From Candidatus Cloacimonadota bacterium (GTDB lineage: Bacteria; Cloacimonadota; Cloacimonadia; Cloacimonadales; Cloacimonadaceae): 43,707 nt of DNA. Shown here piece after piece: positions 6,415 through 17,762 of this stretch. Location: contig JAJBAY010000007.1 of assembly GCA_020532515.1 (NCBI GenBank), forward strand, positions 1 to 43,707. The letters are read 5' to 3'. Both the position numbers and the translations under genes were made by a program. The number at the start of each line of letters is the position of its first letter. Positions within the stretch are counted from its first letter, which is position 1. The notes beneath the pieces were generated by a model. That model was not told the origin of the DNA and ran no database searches. It was given only the letters and a program-made list of their open reading frames with translations.

Positions 6415-9400
6415 ATGATACGCAAATACCAAGCTTTACTCAGGACATACCGAAATAGGATAAATATTGGCATAGCTTTAAGAGCTATCGTCGGCAGCGC
6501 TCTGCTCTTTGGCTGTGGCGTGCATCTGTATTTTATCCTCTGGCTGATCCTGGGCGCCTATTCTCCCGCTTTGATTTATGCCAATATTGCGATTCGTGCA
6601 GCTTTGGCACTCACCATCATCTTTATTATCTGGATGGCGTATCGTGATCTCTGGGGCTTTGGCAGGTTGACCCGCTATCTGGATGCCCGACACGGTCTTG
6701 CGGATGATCTATACCAAAACACTTGGGAGCTCTGGCAAGAAAAGGGAGAAAATCCCATCACCACAGCTCTCCTGAGCTCTGCGACCAAGCGCTTGGATGA
6801 AAATACTTACAAAGTCCCCAAGGTCTTTGGTGGACGCAATATCATCTTGATTATACTGGTGGGTCTGGCTTTTGGCAGTTTCTGGTATTTTCAAAAAGCG
6901 GATTTTAGCATAGCTTTTCGGCAGTTTTATACCAACAAAGCCCCCAAGATCATTTATAAAGAAGATATCATCCTCAGCCCGGGCAATATTACTATCGGCA
7001 AGAATCAACAAGTTTTGATTAAGATCGATGCTCCTGACCCACGGCTAAAGCACCGGCTGTATTTCCGCACTGGTGAATCCTGGCGCGAGCTTGGCCTTTC
7101 CCAGAATAGCTATCTCTTTTCCAGGCTGGAGGGTAGCATTGAATACTATGCGGAAAATGAAATCACCAAAAGCCCGATCTACAAGATCAAAGTATTGGAC
7201 GAGCCCATTGTCCGCAGGTGGCAGGTGACTTACGACTATCCGGCTTACACGGGAATTCCAGATTTTTCGGATAGCCTCAGCTATGGCAATATCGAGGCTT
7301 ATCAGGGCACTAAAGTAACCCTCAAAATTCAGGGCAATATTCCTCTGAAGAGGGCCAGCATGGTCTTTTCTGATGCCAGCCGCAAAGACCTTTCACCAAT
7401 GGATGCCACGAACTTTATCACTCAACTCACCTTGACGAATCCCGATCAATGGTATCTGGAAATCGAAGATGAATTGGGACGCAAATCCCGGCCCGAGGAA
7501 AAGCAGATTCGCATCTTGCCGGATGACCCACCCCAGATTCGGATTATCTTCCCTGGCGAGGATCTGACCCTGAACCAAAACCTGATGCTGCCTCTTATCA
7601 TCAGTGCAAACGATGATTTTGGCCTGGCCAATTTTAGCCTGCACTATCAAATCAACGCTAAAGAGCCCGTAGCCGTAAACATTCAAAACGTGATTCCCAG
7701 TAAACTTTATAACACAGACTATCTGTGGAATATGAATCCTCTGGACCTCTTTCCCGGTGACGTGGTAACATATTGGGTGGAAATCTACGACAACGCACCC
7801 ACGCCTCAAAAAGGCGTCAGTACGCGCTATCGTGCCCGCTTCCCCTCGATCGAAGAAATCTATGCCGAGATCGAAAGTCAGGAAAACATTCGTAAAGACG
7901 AGCTCAGCACTGCTCTGAAGGAAAGCGAGAAGATTCAAGAGCGTTTTGAACAAAAAAGACGCGAATTGCTCAAAGACCCCACTTTGGAGTGGGAAGATAA
8001 AAAGCAATTGGAAGACATTCTGCAAAATCAACAGGACCTCGCCGAACAGGTGGAAAATATCGCCGATAGCTTCCAGGATCTGATCGATAAAATGCAGGCC
8101 AATAGCACCCTCTCTCAAGATACCTTGCAAAAGATGATGAAGATACAGGAGCTGATGCAGGAGATTGCCAACGAGGATCTCTTGAAAGCCATGCGCGACA
8201 TGGAAAAGGCAATGCAGAATGTGAGTCCGGAAGATCTGCGCAAGGCTATGGAAAACTTCAAGTTCTCCATGGAGGACTTTGCCAAAAAGATAGAGCAGAC
8301 CCTGGCGCTTTTGGAAAGCATCAAAAATGAGCAGGCGGTGCAAAAAGCCCTGCAGATTTCCGAAGAAATGGAGAAGATGCAAAAAGCTTTGAGCGAGAAA
8401 ACCGCAGATAAAGCGCAAGACAATCAAAAACTGGCTGATGAACAAGGGCAGATTTCAGATAAATACGAGAACCTGCAAAAGGAACTGGAAGCCTTGAAAA
8501 AGCAATTGGCCAGCGATCCTAAGGCCAGTAAGATGTTGGAAGAATTGCTGAAAGACATGAAGCAAAGCAAGGCTGATCAGGATATGAAAGACTCTCAGCA
8601 AGCCCTGGAATCTAATAAACGGTCTCAGTCCCAGCAGTCCCAAGGCGAAGCTCTGGAAAAGCTGCGTCGCTTTACTCTGAAACTTGCCGCCATGAAGGAA
8701 TCCATGAGCTCTGGCTCCCAAGGCGAGATGATGCAGGCCATAGGGCAGGCCATCCGCGAGCTTTTGATTTTCTCCAAAGAACACGAAGATACGAAATCGC
8801 GCTATGAAAACGATCCTTACCCGCTGGTGCCAGAACTGATAGCGGCTTATGAAGGCCTGCAAATATCACTGAATCAACTCTTTCGCAAACCGCAAGTGAG
8901 CATGGTGCTACCCCCTAAGTTTTACATCGATTTGACCAGCACAAATAAGGCCTACCGGGATATCTTTGGCGTGCTGGGACAGGCCTATACTCCCAATATT
9001 CGCAAAGAATTGGACGCGGTGCAGCAAGGCCTGAATCTCATGGCTTATGACCTCATGCTGGCACAGCAGAATGCTTCTTCCGGAGGTGGGGGAGGCGGTG
9101 GCATGGAATCTTTGATGCAAATGCTGGGGCAAATGGGGCAAGAGCAGATGGCGATCAACATGCTTACCGAACAGCTGATGATGCAAATGCAGGCCCAAGG
9201 CGGTAAGATGAGTCCTGCAATGCAGGATCAAATTCAAAAGCTGGCTTCGGATCAGGAGCGTCTGGCAGAAAACCTCAAACGTGCCCTGCAGCAGGATCCT
9301 GAAGCCCAAAAACAAGGTAACGCCATTAAACAGATCATTGAAGAAGCAGAATCGGTAGCCCGTAATCTGCGGCAAAACCGCTTTGATCCTGCCATCATGA

Positions 9401-9645
9401 AACAGCAGGAGAATATCCTCAGCCGGCTCTTGGATGCCCAGAGATCGATCACAAAGCGGGATACCAGTGAGCGTAGAAAGGCTGAGAGCAGCACTGGCTT
9501 ACCATCTGCAGATCAGATTAAGGCGGTGGATTATGATGCCCTCAGGCGCGCCATGATGCTGGATGATGGCTTTAAGAACTATCCCCGGGAATATCAGCAG
9601 CTCATCATGGAATACCTCAAAATCTTACAGGAAGGAGGCCAGTAA
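6415..9645 (+). CDS. Large DUF4175-like membrane protein with coiled coil
   Basis: A 1076-residue protein. ATG 6415 is chosen because AGGGGAG lies just upstream (6405-6411); the frame is open to TTG 6388. Residues 15-80 contain two membrane segments and about 140-160 a third (NIILIILVGLAFGSFWYF), then a periplasmic beta-rich part (about 185-480) with a repeated VTYDYPAYTG-like pattern. A very long Gln/Glu/Lys/Met-rich coiled coil follows (about 482-730), then a Gly run (about 891-898) and Met/Gln-rich helices. Membrane head plus large charged helical tail matches DUF4175-type proteins of the FCB group and proteobacteria, whose function is unsettled. It overlaps the TPR gene by one base (TAATG), so the two products likely work together at the inner membrane. 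Confidence 0.75.
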   Translation: MIRKYQALLRTYRNRINIGIALRAIVGSALLFGCGVHLYFILWLILGAYSPALIYANIAIRAALALTIIFIIWMAYRDLWGFGRLTRYLDARHGLADDLYQNTWELWQEKGENPITTALLSSATKRLDENTYKVPKVFGGRNIILIILVGLAFGSFWYFQKADFSIAFRQFYTNKAPKIIYKEDIILSPGNITIGKNQQVLIKIDAPDPRLKHRLYFRTGESWRELGLSQNSYLFSRLEGSIEYYAENEITKSPIYKIKVLDEPIVRRWQVTYDYPAYTGIPDFSDSLSYGNIEAYQGTKVTLKIQGNIPLKRASMVFSDASRKDLSPMDATNFITQLTLTNPDQWYLEIEDELGRKSRPEEKQIRILPDDPPQIRIIFPGEDLTLNQNLMLPLIISANDDFGLANFSLHYQINAKEPVAVNIQNVIPSKLYNTDYLWNMNPLDLFPGDVVTYWVEIYDNAPTPQKGVSTRYRARFPSIEEIYAEIESQENIRKDELSTALKESEKIQERFEQKRRELLKDPTLEWEDKKQLEDILQNQQDLAEQVENIADSFQDLIDKMQANSTLSQDTLQKMMKIQELMQEIANEDLLKAMRDMEKAMQNVSPEDLRKAMENFKFSMEDFAKKIEQTLALLESIKNEQAVQKALQISEEMEKMQKALSEKTADKAQDNQKLADEQGQISDKYENLQKELEALKKQLASDPKASKMLEELLKDMKQSKADQDMKDSQQALESNKRSQSQQSQGEALEKLRRFTLKLAAMKESMSSGSQGEMMQAIGQAIRELLIFSKEHEDTKSRYENDPYPLVPELIAAYEGLQISLNQLFRKPQVSMVLPPKFYIDLTSTNKAYRDIFGVLGQAYTPNIRKELDAVQQGLNLMAYDLMLAQQNASSGGGGGGGMESLMQMLGQMGQEQMAINMLTEQLMMQMQAQGGKMSPAMQDQIQKLASDQERLAENLKRALQQDPEAQKQGNAIKQIIEEAESVARNLRQNRFDPAIMKQQENILSRLLDAQRSITKRDTSERRKAESSTGLPSADQIKAVDYDALRRAMMLDDGFKNYPREYQQLIMEYLKILQEGGQ

Positions 9646-11366
9646 TGCGCAAAGTGCTACTGACTCTGCTTTTAATGCTGCTGCTCCTGCCCTTGCTGGC
9701 GCAGTACGACGAACGCCAAATCCTGGTGCAGGAAGCGAATCAACACCTTGTTCGCCGTGAATATAGCCAGGCTGAAACGGTATTTTTGCAGATCCTGGAA
9801 AAATATCCGGACGATCTGAATTCGATCTTACAGCTCATGCAGATCTATCTCAATCTCTCCGCCTCCGACAAGGCCGAGGCTTTGCTGAATAAGTATCAGA
9901 GAACGCTGAACCAGCAGGTCTATACCGAACAGAGGATTCAGCTTTATATCTTGCAAGGACAGCTTGCACAGGCCTATCAGATGTCTGAAGCCTATCTGCA
10001 GCTCGGCCCTCCAAACCAGAATAAATACAGGCTTATCGCTTCCTATTTTGAGCGGCGGGCACACTTTGAATACTCGATTCAAATCTATCAAAAGGCCAGA
10101 ACTGAGATAGATGCAAACCTCTTTATGCTGGAGATTGCCAATGCCAGTATGCAGCTTCAGCGCTATCCTGAAGCGCTGAAGGAATACCTGTCCTTCATGT
10201 CAAATAGCCAAAATGTGAATCTTTTTGTCAAAAACCAGATCAAGAGCATCGTCGAGCAGGACAGCAGCTTGATAACCCTTATCCGGCAGGCCGCAAAAAA
10301 CTCTGAGTCGGATATCATCCTGGAGCTTTTGGCCTCTTCCTTGCTGGCAGTGAAACAGGATTCTCAGGCCATGGAAATCTATAAGCGCTTGCCCGCTACC
10401 TATATGCGTGGGTTTGCCAAAGATCAATTGAAGCTGCAAAACTATGTCTTGGCCAGAGCAGCAACCAGGCATCTTGCCGAAACCAGTTCCCAGCCCTTAC
10501 AGAGGCTCGGTTTCCAATTTGAGATCGCGCAAATCTTCTATCAGGAAGCGCTGTATGACTCTTGCGCCACGGTGTTGGATGAACTTTTAGACGATCCTTT
10601 TTGGAAGGTAAGTCTGATGAATAAACGCAACAACCTCAACGTCTCTATCCTCAGGCTCAAAGCGGATAACGATCTGGCCAGGGGCGTGAATCTGGTTCAG
10701 GTCCGGCAGCTTTTGCAAGATACCAAGCAGTATTCGACCCAGGCCTTGGTGAATCAGGAATTGGATCTGGATCTGGCTCGCCTGTCTATCCTGAGCTTTG
10801 ATTATCGTGGGGCTGAGGCAGCTTTGCAAAGGGTGCAGGTTCCGCAGCTCCTGGAAAAACGTGACTATCTCTATTTTCTCTCTGCCTTTATGCAGATTCA
10901 GAGCACTCATGCGGATTCTCTGATGCATGAATATATGCTGAAGCATCCGGGTGGAGATTTTGCCAATGACATCATCTATCTGAATATGCTCAGCATAGGC
11001 TTGGATGATGCCCAGAAGGGCAGTTTCGCGCAGAGCATCAGAGAACTGCAACTCTTTAAGAAAGCGGGAATCGATAGCCTCAAGATTCTCTTTGATGCCA
11101 CCGGCGATGAAGAGCTGCTGCTGCTGGCGATCGAATGGGCGATAGGCCTGAACGATAATCAGCGTGCGGCAAAGCTTTTGGAACATGTGTTTACCGATGC
11201 ACTCGCTGCCGAATATGCCCAATATCTGGGCTTGGCCTTGATCTCAGATCGCAAGGCAGAGATAGACCTGGCCAAAGAGTTTCTCAAAAGCAAACCCAAC
11301 AGTATTTTCTCACCCCGATTCCGCCAGGTGATCTCTCGCCAGGCAATGTCACAAGTGAATATTTAA
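9645..11366 (+). CDS. Exported TPR-repeat protein
   Basis: A 573-residue protein with signal peptide (MRKVLLTLLLMLLLLPLLAQ) and tandem TPR-like helix pairs through most of its length (for example REYSQAETVFLQILEKYPDD, with the classic A/Y/P spacing, at about 37-56; RYPEALKEYLSFM; EIAQIFYQEALYDSCATVL). TPR proteins act as protein-binding scaffolds; this one is likely periplasmic. It starts inside the stop codon of the DUF4175-like gene, with GAAGGAGGC just upstream, so translation is coupled. No enzyme motif is visible. Confidence 0.82.
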   Translation: MRKVLLTLLLMLLLLPLLAQYDERQILVQEANQHLVRREYSQAETVFLQILEKYPDDLNSILQLMQIYLNLSASDKAEALLNKYQRTLNQQVYTEQRIQLYILQGQLAQAYQMSEAYLQLGPPNQNKYRLIASYFERRAHFEYSIQIYQKARTEIDANLFMLEIANASMQLQRYPEALKEYLSFMSNSQNVNLFVKNQIKSIVEQDSSLITLIRQAAKNSESDIILELLASSLLAVKQDSQAMEIYKRLPATYMRGFAKDQLKLQNYVLARAATRHLAETSSQPLQRLGFQFEIAQIFYQEALYDSCATVLDELLDDPFWKVSLMNKRNNLNVSILRLKADNDLARGVNLVQVRQLLQDTKQYSTQALVNQELDLDLARLSILSFDYRGAEAALQRVQVPQLLEKRDYLYFLSAFMQIQSTHADSLMHEYMLKHPGGDFANDIIYLNMLSIGLDDAQKGSFAQSIRELQLFKKAGIDSLKILFDATGDEELLLLAIEWAIGLNDNQRAAKLLEHVFTDALAAEYAQYLGLALISDRKAEIDLAKEFLKSKPNSIFSPRFRQVISRQAMSQVNI

Positions 11367-13719
<2,353 letters not shown>

Positions 13720-13750
13720 TTCAATATAATATAGAAATACAGGAGATAAA

Positions 13751-14719
13751 ATGAAACAGATCATCTTAGCAATCAGCTTACTACTTTTGCTCACCATCTT
13801 TGGTTGCGGCAAATCCCAAGGCAATTTAGAAAAGGTCAGTGTGACCCTGGATTGGACGCCAAACACAAACCACACCGGGCTTTATGTGGCCCAGGAACTT
13901 GGATTTTTCACCGAGGAAGGCCTTGAGGTGATGATTCTTCAGCCCGGGCAGAGTATTACGGATCAGATAGTAGCCACAGGCAAGAGCCATTTTGGCGTGA
14001 GCTATCAGGAAAACGTGATCCGGGCCCGCAGCGAAGGCATCCCTTTGGTTAGTATCGCTGCTGTGATCCAGCACAATACTTCCGGTTTTGCTTCCTTGAA
14101 AGAGGCGAATATCAAGTCCGTAAAGGATTTTGAAGGCAAGCGCTACGGCAGCTGGGACAGCCCGTCCGAGCTCGCCATCCTGAAGAATGTCATGGATAAA
14201 GCCGGTGCAGATTTCAACAAGGTAAAGGTAATCTCGGGCATCTATGACTTCTTTTCCACCATCGGCAAAGACGCTGATTTTGAGTGGATATATTACGGTT
14301 GGGATGGTGTGATCGCAGCTCAGCGCGGTGTGGAGATCAATTACATCCCGCTAAAAGACCTGAATCCCGTCTTTGATTACTACACCCCTGTCTTGATCAG
14401 CAGTGAGGACTATCTGAAGGACAATGCCCAGACTACCAAAAAGTTCCTCAAAGCCGTGAAAAAGGGCTATGAATACTGCATAGCAGAGCCTGAAAAAGCT
14501 GCGGATATCTTGATCAAACACGTTCCCGAGCTAAATAGCGAGCAGGTGAAAGCCAGCTTGAGCTATCTCGCTGATCAGTATCAGGCCGAAGCTGCCTATT
14601 GGGGCATGCAACAGTCTGAGGTCTGGCAGAGCTTTACGAATTGGATGAGTGATGAAAAACTGATCTCAAAACCCATAAGCATAGACCAGGCCTTTACAAA
14701 CGAGTATTTGCAGCCCTGA
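13751..14719 (+). CDS. ABC transporter substrate-binding lipoprotein (NMT1/ThiY-SsuA type)
   Basis: A 322-residue lipoprotein: signal MKQIILAISLLLLLTIFGC with lipobox IFGC (Cys19). The mature part begins VSVTLDWTPNTNHTGLYVAQ, then LGFFTEEGLEV and GVSYQENVIRARSEGIPLV, the pattern of the NMT1/THI5-like periplasmic binding family, which binds thiamine pyrimidine precursors or sulfonates/nitrates. The D-W-x-P-N-x-x-H-x-G-L-Y run is most like ThiY-type proteins, so a pyrimidine precursor is my best guess for the ligand. Its stop overlaps the ATPase start (TGATG). The matching permease is absent here; a fitting orphan permease lies at 41455-42237. Confidence 0.88.
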   Translation: MKQIILAISLLLLLTIFGCGKSQGNLEKVSVTLDWTPNTNHTGLYVAQELGFFTEEGLEVMILQPGQSITDQIVATGKSHFGVSYQENVIRARSEGIPLVSIAAVIQHNTSGFASLKEANIKSVKDFEGKRYGSWDSPSELAILKNVMDKAGADFNKVKVISGIYDFFSTIGKDADFEWIYYGWDGVIAAQRGVEINYIPLKDLNPVFDYYTPVLISSEDYLKDNAQTTKKFLKAVKKGYEYCIAEPEKAADILIKHVPELNSEQVKASLSYLADQYQAEAAYWGMQQSEVWQSFTNWMSDEKLISKPISIDQAFTNEYLQP

Positions 14720-15438
14720 TGAGCATCCTTTCTGCCACCGGTTTGAAGAAGTCCTATCTCTTCAAGGGCGCCATCTCCACAGTGCTGAACGACATCAATC
14801 TGAGCCTTGAGCAAGGCGAATTTGTCAGCATTGTGGGCGCCAGCGGCTGTGGCAAGACCACCTTATTGGAGCTTTTTGCCGGAATCACTCTGCCGGATAG
14901 TGGCAGCATCTATTATCAGGGAGAGGAGATTACGGGCAGAGCTGGCTATCTGGGCTATATGCCTCAAAACGATCTACTTTTTCCCTGGCTCAAGGTGATC
15001 GACAACGTCCTCTTGCCCTGCCGCATCAAAGGCCTGGATATCAAAGCTGAAAGGCAGAAAGCCTTGCAATTGCTTCCCGTTTTTGGCCTGGAAAGCTATG
15101 CTGAATATCTGCCCTGGCAGCTTTCCGGTGGCCTCAGACAAAGAGTGGCTCTGGCTCGAACTTGCATGACGGGCTCCAAAGTCTGGCTTTTGGATGAGCC
15201 ATTGGCGAATCTGGATGCTTTGACCCGCAGTTCCTTGCAGGATTGGATCGGCGAGGTGGTGCAGAGACTACAGCTTACCGTGCTCTTGGTAACTCATGAT
15301 ATCGATGAAGCCATCAAATTGTCGGACCGGGTGGAAGTGATGAAAGCAGGACTTTTCCAAGGTGGCTTACAGATTCCCAAAGCTACGGATGAAGCCCAGC
15401 TAAAACAGCTAAAAACCCAGATCAGTAAGCTACTATAG
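14719..15438 (+). CDS. ABC transporter ATPase (SsuB/TauB/ThiZ type)
   Basis: A 239-residue cytoplasmic ATPase with Walker A GASGCGKT (40-47), Q-loop MPQND (Gln83), signature LSGGLRQR (135-142), Walker B VWLLDEP (155-161), D-loop ANLDALTR and switch His193. FPWLKVIDNVLLPCRIKG after the Q-loop is typical of the nitrate/sulfonate/taurine family, matching the binding protein with which it overlaps. It is the last gene before a terminator, so no permease is co-transcribed. Confidence 0.93.
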   Translation: MSILSATGLKKSYLFKGAISTVLNDINLSLEQGEFVSIVGASGCGKTTLLELFAGITLPDSGSIYYQGEEITGRAGYLGYMPQNDLLFPWLKVIDNVLLPCRIKGLDIKAERQKALQLLPVFGLESYAEYLPWQLSGGLRQRVALARTCMTGSKVWLLDEPLANLDALTRSSLQDWIGEVVQRLQLTVLLVTHDIDEAIKLSDRVEVMKAGLFQGGLQIPKATDEAQLKQLKTQISKLL

Positions 15439-15459
15439 CAACTATACCTGGACATTAAA

Positions 15460-15491
15460 AAAGCCGTTGCACCATCAGATGCAACGGCTTT
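15460..15491. terminator. Bidirectional hairpin terminator between convergent genes
   Basis: AAAGCCGTTGCA (15460-15471) pairs perfectly with TGCAACGGCTTT (15480-15491) across an 8-base loop. A-rich sequence on the left and T-rich on the right suit termination of both the ATPase transcript and the opposing porin-like transcript. Confidence 0.85.
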
Positions 15492-15504
15492 GTCTTATAG
15501 TCTT

Positions 15505-16596
15505 TTAAAACTCTAATTTTAAAGATGTACCAATTGCATAGTTTTTGGTACTGTCATCATCGTCACGAACACCAAAAGCACCATAGACCTGCATATTCAG
15601 TAGATCGCGAATCAAGCCAACTTCCATTCCCGCATTTACTTCCATGCCCAGATCGGTGAGAAAGCCTGCTGCACCAAAGACGCTGAGTCTTTCATGAAGC
15701 GGAACTTTGACGTTTCCAACCAGGCTGGCAAAGAGCTCTGAGTTTTCTTGATATGGAGTGTCCCAATATAGTTGGAGGCCATCATGATGCTTGCCTATAC
15801 CATAAATGTAAAGCCCATTTTGATACCAGGGGCTGATGGTGGTAAGGCCGTTTTCGGTGGCTACCAGGAGGTCTGCGCCCAGTTCAAAGGTATTCATATT
15901 CAGCTTCGCTTTCAATGCTCCACCAAGACCTGACTCATTGTCATCTTTATACATCTGAAGATCTATGAAAGCTGTTGCATCCAAGCTCAAGGCATCTTTT
16001 TCCATGCTGAGATAAGGCATAAGGGTTAAATTTCGGTAGTCCGCCTTCTCATAGTTCCCAAACATCAGATAAGCACCAATTTTCATCTCTGAATCCATCA
16101 AGGCATGCAGTATGAACTCATCGCTATCATCCTGCTTGGTCTTATCATGTTCTCTCATTTTCATCCAGATGAATTCGGTATTCAGCTTGTCACCAAAGGT
16201 TTTCTGGAGCTTAAGTCCGGAAAAGTAATCATCCATTACCAGGCCCATAGGGTCTGCCCAATACATCTGACCCACACTGATTCTGGCAGCCATGGCATCA
16301 ATGAGATAATCCAGATAAACTTCTGTGACGCGGATGCTTTCGCCAGTGCTGATGCCACCACCGTCATTGCCCCACACGGTATCGCCAATTTCCACGGCAA
16401 GCCGGAAATTCAGGTTCTTGTGAAATTGAGAATCAAGGCCGAGATTCAGCTTGTTATCAACGTGGCCACCATCTTTTTCGAAATCATCATTATAAATGGC
16501 AGCGCGGGTTCTGTTTTCTCCGCTGAGGTCAAATTCTATTGCTGATAATCCCGCGATCAGCATGAGTGGGATAAGTAGAAGGATTAGTTTTTTCAT
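15505..16596 (-). CDS. Porin-like outer-membrane protein
   Basis: A 363-residue protein with signal peptide (MKKLILLLIPLMLIAGLSA) followed by FDLSGENRTRAAIYND and many alternating amphipathic strands (LNLGLDSQFHKNLNFRLAVE; SLDATAFIDLQMY), ending IGTSLKLEF with terminal Phe, as in outer-membrane barrels. It looks like a beta-barrel porin or alginate-export-like protein; the substrate is unknown. GGAGTC (reverse complement of 16604-16609) serves as ribosome-binding site, and an AT-rich stretch (about 16615-16640) may hold its promoter. It is separated from the dehydrogenase by 77 bases and is probably its own unit. Confidence 0.72.
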   Translation of the reverse strand: MKKLILLLIPLMLIAGLSAIEFDLSGENRTRAAIYNDDFEKDGGHVDNKLNLGLDSQFHKNLNFRLAVEIGDTVWGNDGGGISTGESIRVTEVYLDYLIDAMAARISVGQMYWADPMGLVMDDYFSGLKLQKTFGDKLNTEFIWMKMREHDKTKQDDSDEFILHALMDSEMKIGAYLMFGNYEKADYRNLTLMPYLSMEKDALSLDATAFIDLQMYKDDNESGLGGALKAKLNMNTFELGADLLVATENGLTTISPWYQNGLYIYGIGKHHDGLQLYWDTPYQENSELFASLVGNVKVPLHERLSVFGAAGFLTDLGMEVNAGMEVGLIRDLLNMQVYGAFGVRDDDDSTKNYAIGTSLKLEF

Positions 16597-16673
16597 TATT
16601 TAGACTCCTATTTTTTCTATATTCAGTTATATATAATAGTTTAAACAAATTTCCTGATTAAGCAAGCGCAAGC

Positions 16674-17762
16674 TTAGATGTCGATATTATTCAGGCCAAG
16701 TTCTTTTTGCATCACGCGTATATCCTTGGCCAGATTTGGGACAATATGGATGCCTTTCTGTTTTACTTGCAGCTCGTTCTCATATTCCTTTTCACCGGCT
16801 ACCCAGATGCGATCCCGTCCTGGAAAGAGTTCTGAAGCCTGCAATTGCTTGCAGATATCTGTGCTGATTCTTTTGAAATCTTCCAGTTCGGTAAAGAAAT
16901 CGATATTGATGGCCAGGAAGAAATGTCCCAGGCGATAAGGCGCTGGTTTACCATCCTGGTCCTGTCCCCAGAGGCCATTCAGATAGCTGCCATTTTGCAG
17001 GGCAGCGGAAAGGATTTCCACCATCATACCCAGGCCGTAACCTTTGTGGCTTCCGGTTACTTCTTCGGTGCCACCCAAAGGCAGCATGCTGGCGCTTTGA
17101 TCCACCAGATCTTTCAAGAGCTTTTGCGTATCTGTCTGAGGTTCACCTTGGCGATTGATAGCCCAATAGGGCGGGGTGGGCTTTTCTTCCCGGGCATATT
17201 GCTCTACCTTGCCACGCTGCGAGATGGAGGTGGCGGCATCATAGATAAAGGGATAGGGAAGGTTTGTCGGTGCACCGAAACAGATGGGATTGGTCCCCAG
17301 CATCGGAGCTACGCCATTGGTAGGGCAGATCGAGGGGCGGGCATTGGTAAAAGTAAGCCCGATCATATCTTGCTTTGTAGCCATATCGGCATAGTAACCG
17401 CAGATCCCGTAATGGGTGGAATTGCGCACGGCTACAGAGCCCAGGCCGTAAAGCTTTGCCTTATCGATGGCCTCTTGCATGGCTTTGTGTGCGATCACAT
17501 GTCCCATTCCGTGATTGCCATCCCACACTGCTGTGGCATAGCGGTCTTTGATGATGTCGATCTTGGTCTCAGGGCTTTGTATGCCCAGTTTGATGCGATC
17601 ATAATACATCTTCAGCCGGCCAATGCCATGGGATTCGATCCCTCGCAGGTCGCTTGCGATCAGCACATCAGCGCAGATTTTGGCATCCTCTAAGGGGACG
17701 CCGATCTTATTAAAGACCGCAATCATAAATTCGTGCATTTGCTGTACAGGTAGATACATCAT
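16674..17762 (-). CDS. LDH2-family NAD(P)-dependent dehydrogenase (malate/L-lactate type)
   Basis: A 362-residue enzyme of the malate/L-lactate/ureidoglycolate dehydrogenase family (AllD, YlbC, ComC), which reduces 2-oxo acids with its own non-Rossmann fold. Motifs: SDLRGIESHGIGRL (37-50; His45), VAVRNSTHYGICGYYA (His117 active-site region), TNARPSICPTNG, GTNPICFGAP and GSHKGYGLGMMVEILSAAL. Substrate cannot be fixed by eye. It overlaps the upstream decarboxylase by 4 bases, so the two share one transcript; a joint path from an amino acid or keto acid is possible but unproven. Confidence 0.88.
   Translation of the reverse strand: MMYLPVQQMHEFMIAVFNKIGVPLEDAKICADVLIASDLRGIESHGIGRLKMYYDRIKLGIQSPETKIDIIKDRYATAVWDGNHGMGHVIAHKAMQEAIDKAKLYGLGSVAVRNSTHYGICGYYADMATKQDMIGLTFTNARPSICPTNGVAPMLGTNPICFGAPTNLPYPFIYDAATSISQRGKVEQYAREEKPTPPYWAINRQGEPQTDTQKLLKDLVDQSASMLPLGGTEEVTGSHKGYGLGMMVEILSAALQNGSYLNGLWGQDQDGKPAPYRLGHFFLAINIDFFTELEDFKRISTDICKQLQASELFPGRDRIWVAGEKEYENELQVKQKGIHIVPNLAKDIRVMQKELGLNNIDI

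Noticed and set aside
13720-13750. Thiamine riboswitch before the ThiY-like binding protein
   Set aside because: The gap is only 31 bases, too short for the aptamer, and lacks its conserved boxes.
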